Assembly: GCF_014695715.1 (NCBI RefSeq)
Contig: NZ_JACJOT010000006.1
Location: 372,001 to 436,000 of the forward strand
Reading direction: 5' to 3'
From: Microcoleus sp. FACHB-68
GTDB lineage: Bacteria > Cyanobacteriota > Cyanobacteriia > Cyanobacteriales > Oscillatoriaceae
DNA length: 64,000 nucleotides
Shown here one piece after another: positions 57,122-64,000 of the stretch. The notes under the pieces were generated by a model. The model was not told where the DNA came from, searched no databases, and saw only the letters and a program-made list of their open reading frames with translations. The translations under genes and the position numbers were made by a program. The first letter of the stretch is position 1. Every line of letters starts with the position of its first letter.

Positions 57122-60100
57122 ATGGACTTGCCACAAGTTTTTGAGCCGGCGCAACCGCACCAAACTGTAAAAATATCTCAGCCTGCCGAGGTTCAACTTC
57201 AACCCAAAAGAATTGAACTGCTGTTGCGCCGCAACAACGAATTCATAAAACAGGTGCAACAGCGCACAGCGCAAGCCCAAGCAAACTTTCGGCAAATTCA
57301 ACAACAATCTCAAAAACTAAAGCGACAAGCCCAGCAGATCCGGATGAGTGAGTGTATTAGCAAAGCGATTCGCCAGCAAGTGCCATTAGATGAGATTTTG
57401 CAAACAACCGCCAACCAACTGCAAAAAGCGCTTGAAGTTAGCCGCTGTCTGATTTTTTGGCCAGATTCTCGCACTCAGATGGTGACTTGCCAGAGGTTAG
57501 AAAGTACAGTCCAACCAGAAAGTCTTGCCGGCAACCCGTGTAATTTTTCTAGAAATTATCACCAAACTTTAGCGCAAGATGAACCCGTCATTTTGCCGCA
57601 CATTGATGCCACTGTCGCGCCGGCACTTCAGCAATCCGCTGACGAGTGTGGCATTCGCGCCATTTTGATTGTGCCATTGAGCGGGCAGCAATCTTATCTC
57701 GGTGAAATCGCCCTGCATCAGTGTGATCGGGAACGAGAATGGAATATAGATGAAGTAGAATTTGTCAAGTTAATTGCTGAGCGATGTGCCCTCGCCATCG
57801 AGCAAGTCCAACTCAGTGAGCAGGTGCAAGCCGAAAAACGGGAGAGACAACGGGTGGAAAAGTCTTTGCAACAAAGCGAAGCCAAATATCGTAGCATCTT
57901 CGAGAATGCCATTGAAGGCATCTTCCAAACCACACCGGAAGGAGGCTACATCAGCGCCAATCCTAGCCTAGCCGGCATTTATGGCTACAACTCGCCGGCA
58001 GAACTCATTGCTAACCTCACAGACATTGGACGGCAGCTATATGTCAATCCAACGCGACGCGATGAGTTCATGGCACTCATACAAGAACACGGGAGTGTAT
58101 CCGAGTTTGAGTCTCAAGTTTATCGGGCTGATGGCAGCATCATTTGGATTTCCGAGAACGCCCACGCAGTAAGGAATTCCGCCGGCACACTGCTTTACTG
58201 CGAAGGGACTGCCCTGAATATTAGTAAGCGCAAGCAGGCGGAGTTGGCTTTAAAAGAACAACAAGAGTTTCTGCGTCATGTCATTGATACCAACCCCAAT
58301 TTGATTTTTGTTAAAGATTGGGAAGGAAAGTTTACTTTAGTTAACCAAGCGCTTGCCGATATTTATGGAACAACGGTTGAAGATTTAATTGGCAAGAAAG
58401 ATGCAGATTTTAATCCAAATACCGTAGAAGTTGAAGCGTTTTTGGCTGCCGATCAAGAAGTTATGAGCGCATTGCAGCCTAAGATGATTCCAAAAGAAAT
58501 AGTCAGAAGCCCGAATGGAGAGGTTCGCTGCTTCCAAACAATTAAAACGCCGCTGCTGTCTCCAGATGGTCAAGCCCGCCACATTCTCGCTGTTTGCAAC
58601 GATATCACAGAGCGCCAGCAAACTGAAAAAGCACTGCAAGAGTCAAAGCAGATGCTGCAATTGGTGATGGATAATATTCCCCAGTTAATTTTCTGGAAAG
58701 ATAGAAATTCTGTTTATTTGGGTTGCAACCGTAACTTTGCACGAGCTGCCGGTGTTAGTACGCCTGAAGAGATTGTCGGCAAAACAGATTACGATTTGGC
58801 CTGGAAAAAAGAGGAATCTGACTGGTTCCGCGAGTGCGATGCGCGTGTGATGGAGACAGATACGCCCGAATTTCATATCATCGAAACCCAGCGTCAAGCG
58901 GATGGCAAAGAATCTTGGGCAGATACGAATAAAATTCCCCTGCATGACAGTGCCGGCAATGTTGTGGGAATTATCGGCACTTATGAGGACGTTACGCTTA
59001 TTAAACAGGCAGAAGAAGCGCTGCAAAAAGTCAACCAAGCGTTAGAAATGCGAGTGCAAGAGCGCACAGCAGAGTTGAGCGAGGCGAACGAACAATTAAG
59101 AAGGGAAATTGCCGAAAAATTGCAGGTGGAAGAGGCACTGCGAGAATCAGAAGATCGCTTTCGTAATTTGATTGAAACAACCAGCGACTGGGTGTGGGAA
59201 ATCGATGAAAATGCTGTCTACACATACGCTAGTCCCAAAGTGCGCGATTTGTTGGGCTACGAACCTGAAGAAGTCTTGGGTAAAACACCTTTTGACTTGA
59301 TGGCTTCAGAAGAGGCTTTTCGCGTTTCTACGATTCTTGGGCCGATGGTTGCAACTCAACAGCCCTTAGTCTGTGTGGAAAACACAAACATTCACAAAGA
59401 TGGCCGGCAGGTTATTCTTGAAACCAGTGGAGCGCCGGTTTTTGATGCAGATGGGGTATTCCGGGGTTATCGCGGTATGGCTCGCGATATTACCGACCGC
59501 AAACAGGCAGAGGCGGCGCTGCGAGAAAGCGAGGAACGCTATCGGTTGATGGCAGATCATGCGACTGATATGATTGGCCGGCATACCCCAGAGGGCGTTT
59601 ATCTCTACACCTCGCCGGCGTGCCGCACGTTGCTAGGATATGAGCCAGATGAACTGGTGGGACACTCGGCTTATGAGTTTTTCCATCCAGAAGATGTGCC
59701 GGTGATCCAAACGTGCCAATCCAACATCCTAGAGCAGCCGGACACCTATACCGTCACCTATCGCATCCGCCGCAAAGATAACCGTTACATTTGGTTTGAA
59801 TCCACCGGCAGGAGCGTCCGCAACCCAGACACCGATGAGGTTGAGGCACTCGTAACCGTTTCTCGCAATGTCACCGAACGCAAGGAAGCGGAAGAGGCGC
59901 TGCGTGAGGGTGAGTTGCGGCTGCGTCTGGCGCTTAATGCTGCCCAAATGGGCGCTTGGGACTGGGATATTGAAGCGGGCAAGATCACTTGGTCCCAGAA
60001 AACCGAATCAATTTTCGGCTTTGCCCGTGGCGCATTTTCTGGAACTTGGGAGGCTTATTTCCATCGTATCCATCCGGAGGATCGCCAGTATCTGAGTGAG

Positions 60101-61993
60101 GCGATTTCTCGCAGTTTGGAGGAAGGAAAATCCTATGATGTCGAACATCGCATCCTCTGGCCAGATGGCAGCGTCCACTGGGTTGCCGCGAAGGGTTACG
60201 TCCTGCGTCACCCCACAGGCCGGCCTCTGGGAATGAGCGGTGTCGTAATGGACATTACCGAGCGTAAGCAGGCTGAGGAGGCGCTACAGCGACAGTTAGC
60301 TGCCGTGGAAGCGGCAATGGATGGCATCGCTATTCTCAATTCTGAAAGTCAATATATCTACCTGAATGAGGCTCACGTCAAAATATTTGGATATGACAGG
60401 GCGAGTGAACTAGCCGGCAAAACTTGGCAACAAGTGTATTACCCAGACGAAATTCAGCGATTCGAGAGCGATATTTTACCCGGACTTTGGCAAAAGGGAA
60501 GTTGGCAAGGAGAAGCAACGGGCAAAAAACGGGATGGCACGACATTTTTAGCAGACGTTTCGCTGACTGTGATTGCAGATGGTGGGTTAATCTGTGTCTG
60601 TCGCGACATTAGCGAACGTAAGCAGGTGGAGGAGATATTAAAAGTGCAGGAACGGGCAATTGCAGCCAGCAGCAATGGAATTGCGATTTCCGATGCCAGA
60701 TTACCGGATATGCCGTTGATTTATGTTAATCCTGCTTTCGAGCGTATGACGGGTTACAGCGCAGCAGAAGTGATTGGACAAAACTGCCGGTTTCTGCAAG
60801 GCAACGAGACTGATCAAGTGGGGTTAAAACAACTGCGGCGTGCGCTTAAAGAAGGGAAAGAGTGCAGCGTCGTTTTACGCAACTACCGCAAAGATGGATC
60901 TTTATTTTGGAATGAGTTAAATCTTGCGCCTATTTACGATGATCGCGGCACTCTCACTCACTTTATTGGCATTGAAACAGACATCACTGAACGCAAGCAA
61001 GCAGAGGAGGCGCTAAAGGCTGCAAAGGATCAATTGCGTGCGGTTTTAGATGCTGTGCCGGGATTTGTTTCTTGGATAAGTTCAGATTTACAATATCTCG
61101 GCGTAAACCGGCATCTGGCTGCTTATTTCAATGTGTCTCCAGAAGCGTTTGCCGGCCAAGAACTCGGCTTTTTTGAAGGTGGCTTGGAATTTGGTGAATT
61201 TATGCGTGAGTTTTTTGCCGGTTCTAAGCTAGCCGCCAACCAAGTGATTGACGCACAAGTCAATGGGAGCCGGCAAAGTTACCTGATCGCCGCTCAGAAA
61301 TACCAGGAAGGTGCCGCTGCTGTCTCGGTGGCGATTGATATTACTGAACGCCAACAGGCACAGGAGCAACTAAAAGCTTCCCTAAAAGAGAAAGAGGTGC
61401 TGCTTAAAGAAATTCACCACCGCGTTAAAAACAATTTGCAAATTATTTCCAGTCTGCTTAAGCTGCAATCGTCATACCTTAAGGACCCTGAGGCGCAGGC
61501 GCTGTTTAAGGACAGCTACAACCGGGTTCGTTCAATGGCGCTCATTCATGAAAAATTGTATCGCTCCTCAGATTTGGCTAAAATTGATTTGGCCGACTAC
61601 ATCCGCAACCTGCTAGGAAATTTATTTAGTTCCTATGGGATTTCTTCCCAGGCGATTGAGTTGAAATTAAAAGTGGATAATATCTCCCTTGATGTTGATA
61701 CAGCAATTCCTTGCGGTTTAATTATTAATGAATTAGTTTCTAATTCAATTAAATACGCATTTACCTCCGATCTCGGTGGGAAAATTTGTGTTGAATTTTC
61801 CTTGAACAAAGCAAATGACTATATTTTACTGGTCAGCGATAATGGAGTCGGGTTGCCTTCAGATTTTGATTTAGAGCAAACCGATTCCCTAGGGTTACAG
61901 TTAGTTTTTAATTTAGCTGAGCAGTTGGGAGGAACCATTAATTTAAAGACTGACCGTGGGACTGAATTTCAAATTCAGTTTGGAAAACATTAA
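57122..61993 (+). CDS. GAF, nine-PAS (one LOV) histidine kinase
   Basis: This is a 1623-residue soluble kinase. After an N-terminal coiled coil comes a GAF domain (about 80-235). PAS domains follow near 252, 381, 510, 677, 803, 931, 1059, 1176 and 1302, with a coiled coil at 635-665. The eighth PAS is a LOV photoreceptor with GQNCRFLQG (adduct Cys1222), [13 protein letters not shown] and FIGIETDIT. The kinase is of the HisKA_2 type ([14 protein letters not shown], phospho-His1433), then HATPase ([19 protein letters not shown]). It is followed after 16 bases by a REC-kinase gene and a response-regulator gene, so the three likely form one pathway that senses light plus other cues. Confidence 0.93.
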   Translation: MDLPQVFEPAQPHQTVKISQPAEVQLQPKRIELLLRRNNEFIKQVQQRTAQAQANFRQIQQQSQKLKRQAQQIRMSECISKAIRQQVPLDEILQTTANQLQKALEVSRCLIFWPDSRTQMVTCQRLESTVQPESLAGNPCNFSRNYHQTLAQDEPVILPHIDATVAPALQQSADECGIRAILIVPLSGQQSYLGEIALHQCDREREWNIDEVEFVKLIAERCALAIEQVQLSEQVQAEKRERQRVEKSLQQSEAKYRSIFENAIEGIFQTTPEGGYISANPSLAGIYGYNSPAELIANLTDIGRQLYVNPTRRDEFMALIQEHGSVSEFESQVYRADGSIIWISENAHAVRNSAGTLLYCEGTALNISKRKQAELALKEQQEFLRHVIDTNPNLIFVKDWEGKFTLVNQALADIYGTTVEDLIGKKDADFNPNTVEVEAFLAADQEVMSALQPKMIPKEIVRSPNGEVRCFQTIKTPLLSPDGQARHILAVCNDITERQQTEKALQESKQMLQLVMDNIPQLIFWKDRNSVYLGCNRNFARAAGVSTPEEIVGKTDYDLAWKKEESDWFRECDARVMETDTPEFHIIETQRQADGKESWADTNKIPLHDSAGNVVGIIGTYEDVTLIKQAEEALQKVNQALEMRVQERTAELSEANEQLRREIAEKLQVEEALRESEDRFRNLIETTSDWVWEIDENAVYTYASPKVRDLLGYEPEEVLGKTPFDLMASEEAFRVSTILGPMVATQQPLVCVENTNIHKDGRQVILETSGAPVFDADGVFRGYRGMARDITDRKQAEAALRESEERYRLMADHATDMIGRHTPEGVYLYTSPACRTLLGYEPDELVGHSAYEFFHPEDVPVIQTCQSNILEQPDTYTVTYRIRRKDNRYIWFESTGRSVRNPDTDEVEALVTVSRNVTERKEAEEALREGELRLRLALNAAQMGAWDWDIEAGKITWSQKTESIFGFARGAFSGTWEAYFHRIHPEDRQYLSEAISRSLEEGKSYDVEHRILWPDGSVHWVAAKGYVLRHPTGRPLGMSGVVMDITERKQAEEALQRQLAAVEAAMDGIAILNSESQYIYLNEAHVKIFGYDRASELAGKTWQQVYYPDEIQRFESDILPGLWQKGSWQGEATGKKRDGTTFLADVSLTVIADGGLICVCRDISERKQVEEILKVQERAIAASSNGIAISDARLPDMPLIYVNPAFERMTGYSAAEVIGQNCRFLQGNETDQVGLKQLRRALKEGKECSVVLRNYRKDGSLFWNELNLAPIYDDRGTLTHFIGIETDITERKQAEEALKAAKDQLRAVLDAVPGFVSWISSDLQYLGVNRHLAAYFNVSPEAFAGQELGFFEGGLEFGEFMREFFAGSKLAANQVIDAQVNGSRQSYLIAAQKYQEGAAAVSVAIDITERQQAQEQLKASLKEKEVLLKEIHHRVKNNLQIISSLLKLQSSYLKDPEAQALFKDSYNRVRSMALIHEKLYRSSDLAKIDLADYIRNLLGNLFSSYGISSQAIELKLKVDNISLDVDTAIPCGLIINELVSNSIKYAFTSDLGGKICVEFSLNKANDYILLVSDNGVGLPSDFDLEQTDSLGLQLVFNLAEQLGGTINLKTDRGTEFQIQFGKH

Positions 61994-62009
61994 AGATTAG
62001 GAATGAGTA

Positions 62010-63113
62010 ATGACTAAGGCAAGTATTATTATCGTCGAAGACGAGAGAATTATTGCTCTTGATTTAAAGAATAGTTTAAAGAATTTGGGATATGCGGTAA
62101 ATGCAATTGTTTCCTCTGGAGAAAAAGCGATAGAGAAAGTTGCAGAAATTCATCCAGATTTAGTGTTGATGGATATTATGCTGCAAGGAAATATGGATGG
62201 CGTGGAAGCGGCTGAAGTGATTCGCACCCTCTATCAGGTTCCCGTGGTATTTTTAACCTCGCATACGGATGAAACAACTTTAGAAAAAGCCAAAAAAACT
62301 CAACCTTTTGGCTATATCGTCAAGCCTTTTGAGGAAAGAGATTTACACACCACTTTGGAGATTGCTTTGGCAAGAGCCAAGGCGGAAGCCGAAGTTCGTA
62401 AAGCGTTGGAAAAAGAAAAAGAACTGAATGAGCTGAAGTCTCGCTTTGTTTCGATGGTTTCCCATGAGTTTCGCACTCCCATGTCTACGATTCTTTTTTC
62501 CGCGACTTTATTAGAAAACTATGGAGATCGATGGACAGAGGAGAAAAAAGTTACGCATTTACATCGAATTCAAACCGCTATCAAACAGATGGCTGAAATG
62601 TTAGATTCCATTTTGGTGATTGGTCAAGCGGATGCCGGCAAATTAGAATTTAACCCAACTTGTGTAGATTTAAAAAAATTTTGCCGAGAACTTCTGGAAG
62701 AAATTCAGCTCATTACGGCTCATCAGCACTCCATTGATTGGATTTGTCAAGGCGACTGTACTCAAGCCGAAATGGATGAAAAACTACTGCGGCACATTAT
62801 CAATAATTTGCTTTCTAATGCTATTAAATATTCTCCCTCAAAAAGCCCCATTAAGTTTAAACTCACCTGTGAGAATGATCAAGCAGTTTTTTACATTGAA
62901 GACAAAGGGATCGGCATTACCCCAGAAGATCAAAAACGTCTATTCGAGACTTTCCATCGAGGAACAAACGTCGGTATGATTTCTGGAACCGGCCTGGGAT
63001 TGGCCATTGTTAAAAGAGCTGTGGACTTGCACCGTGGGGAGATATCGTGTCAAAGTGAAGTGGGAGCCGGCACTGCATTTACGGTGACGCTGCCAATGAG
63101 AAACCATGTTTAG
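62010..63113 (+). CDS. REC-histidine kinase hybrid
   Basis: The 367-residue protein starts with a receiver domain (phospho-Asp55 in LVLMDIML, Thr83-Ser84, Lys105 in YIVKPF). A coiled-coil linker and a HisKA domain (His152 in SHEFRTPM) with an intact HATPase (NLLSNAIKYSP, DKGIGI, GTGLGLAI) follow. This REC-first layout suggests that the upstream LOV kinase phosphorylates the receiver, which then gates this kinase. It starts 16 bases after the previous stop. Confidence 0.93.
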   Translation: MTKASIIIVEDERIIALDLKNSLKNLGYAVNAIVSSGEKAIEKVAEIHPDLVLMDIMLQGNMDGVEAAEVIRTLYQVPVVFLTSHTDETTLEKAKKTQPFGYIVKPFEERDLHTTLEIALARAKAEAEVRKALEKEKELNELKSRFVSMVSHEFRTPMSTILFSATLLENYGDRWTEEKKVTHLHRIQTAIKQMAEMLDSILVIGQADAGKLEFNPTCVDLKKFCRELLEEIQLITAHQHSIDWICQGDCTQAEMDEKLLRHIINNLLSNAIKYSPSKSPIKFKLTCENDQAVFYIEDKGIGITPEDQKRLFETFHRGTNVGMISGTGLGLAIVKRAVDLHRGEISCQSEVGAGTAFTVTLPMRNHV

Positions 63114-63137
63114 TTTGGAGCTTTCCCACTTAGAAAA

Positions 63138-63860
63138 ATGAAAAAAATATTAGTTATTGAAGACGAAGAAGCAGTCCGCGCTAACATTTTAGAACTGCTG
63201 GATGCAGAAAATTTTGCAGCGCTTGAGGCAAGTAATGGCCTTCTAGGCATTCAGTTAGCTCAAGAACATCTGCCCGATTTAATTATTTGCGATATTATGA
63301 TGCCAAACCTTGATGGTTACGCCGTGCTGGCTGCCTTAAGAAGTGAGCCGGTGACGGCTACAATTCCCTTAATTTTTCTAACAGCAAAAGATGATAGAAG
63401 TTCTACGCGAAAGGGAATGGAATTAGGAGCAGACGATTATTTAACGAAACCCTGTACCTCGAATGAATTGCTCAAAGCGATTTCAATTCGGCTAGAAAAA
63501 CACGCTGCCTATAAGCAACAATACACGACTGAGCGCGAGCGAGCCAAAGGACTACAGCAAAGAGTGCGAGAGCTTCAGCAGATGAACACCACCGCAGAAG
63601 ATTTGCTCCAAAGCCTTTCTCAGGAGTTGCGCGATCCGCTGTCGAATATCACAATGGCAATTCAGATGCTAAAAATTTCTCCAACTGAAGAAGCTCGCAC
63701 CCGCTATCTCAAAATTTTACAAGAAGAGTGCGCCCGCGAAATCGCCATCATTAATCAGCTTGCTAACTTGCAAGATTTGCTCACGCATGAAAATGCTAAA
63801 CTGTTTAGTCGAATAAATTTTATCAGAACTTTTAATCTCAATTCAAATTTCAAAGAATAG
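63138..63860 (+). CDS. Response regulator with a degenerate kinase stub
   Basis: The 240-residue product has an intact receiver domain in residues 1-122 (Asp52 in IICDIMMPNLDG, Lys104 in YLTKPC). A coiled coil follows, then a HisKA-like region in which the phospho-acceptor histidine is replaced by glutamine (SLSQELRDPLSN, Gln162). No ATPase domain follows. It may bind or sequester a partner kinase rather than phosphorylate. It lies 24 bases after the REC-kinase gene. Confidence 0.88.
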   Translation: MKKILVIEDEEAVRANILELLDAENFAALEASNGLLGIQLAQEHLPDLIICDIMMPNLDGYAVLAALRSEPVTATIPLIFLTAKDDRSSTRKGMELGADDYLTKPCTSNELLKAISIRLEKHAAYKQQYTTERERAKGLQQRVRELQQMNTTAEDLLQSLSQELRDPLSNITMAIQMLKISPTEEARTRYLKILQEECAREIAIINQLANLQDLLTHENAKLFSRINFIRTFNLNSNFKE

Positions 63861-63929
63861 TATTTTAAAAAAATACAAAACTTAAACGAATTTACTGAGT
63901 TGTAACCTTGTTAATAATTTGCAAGAACT

Positions 63930-64000
63930 ATGCCAAAAATTCTAGTCATAGAAGATGAAGAATTAATCCGGGAAAACATTTTAGAACTGCTGGAGTTAGA
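63930..64000 (+). CDS. Response regulator, partial at window end
   Basis: The first 23 codons of a receiver-domain gene are visible (MPKILVIEDEELIREN, then ILELLE). It is clearly paralogous to the receiver of the preceding gene, and the rest lies beyond the window. Confidence 0.85.
   Translation, partial: MPKILVIEDEELIRENILELLEL

Overview
The window is chromosomal DNA from a cyanobacterium, most likely a filamentous non-model lineage. Supporting genes are an NtcB-type nitrate regulator with a canonical NtcA promoter, a long LrtA-type hibernation factor, a DUF3747 plus SLH envelope protein, an Mn-type ABC transporter, a group 2 sigma factor, multi-PAS kinases, and fragments of an NB-ARC (STAND) protein and of IS1. 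No rRNA, tRNA, CRISPR array or prophage was recognised. The hexamer RCCGGY is strikingly over-represented, while the usual cyanobacterial palindrome HIP1 (GCGATCGC) is scarce.

Layout. 0-8.3 kb: VOC protein, aquaporin, leuC, TolC-like efflux protein, RppB-like kinase, DJ-1/PfpI, cupin and DUF167 protein. 8.7-14.2 kb: a PAS-GGDEF-EAL enzyme, mobA and a CsbD-like stress protein. 15-24.7 kb: SLH protein, MOSC protein, C39-like peptidase, amidase, an NB-ARC remnant, a Ser/Thr kinase carrying two FGE-sulfatase modules, an ABC1 kinase and manC. 25-31.5 kb: LCP glycopolymer transferase, an orphan cytosine-5 methyltransferase, a divergent manganese/zinc ABC transporter and PrxQ. 31.6-34.2 kb is a decayed accessory patch with an intact IS1 copy, a truncated second copy, a broken coding fragment and two helical small proteins. 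34.5-43.3 kb is housekeeping: hpf/lrtA, lipB, ssb, a GDP-mannose pyrophosphorylase/phosphomannomutase fusion, a methyltransferase and cobK. 44-53.4 kb: an RTX/beta-helix protein, a sigma factor, cobO, moeA and a small RTX protein. 53.5-57 kb: an alpha/beta hydrolase, a TrpD-like protein and ntcB. 57.1-64 kb: a two-component cluster (1623-residue GAF/9xPAS/LOV histidine kinase, REC-kinase, REC with a dead kinase stub, and the start of another REC gene).

Functional threads. mobA, moeA, the MOSC protein and ntcB point to molybdenum-dependent nitrate assimilation. cobK and cobO belong to cobalamin synthesis. manC, the GMP/PMM fusion and the LCP protein suit envelope polysaccharide assembly. Two-component and cyclic-di-GMP signalling is rich.

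The most unusual signal is in the kinase-FGE gene. Its two FGE modules are nearly identical except for a 25-codon stretch before a shared GFRVA block. There 16 codons differ in amino acid, and the changes are mostly at codon positions 1 and 2, with many codons of NNC form. This is the footprint expected of diversity-generating retroelement (DGR) variable regions, here two in one signalling protein. No reverse transcriptase or template repeat was seen in the window, so any driving element would lie elsewhere. All of this rests on reading by eye; no database search was possible.
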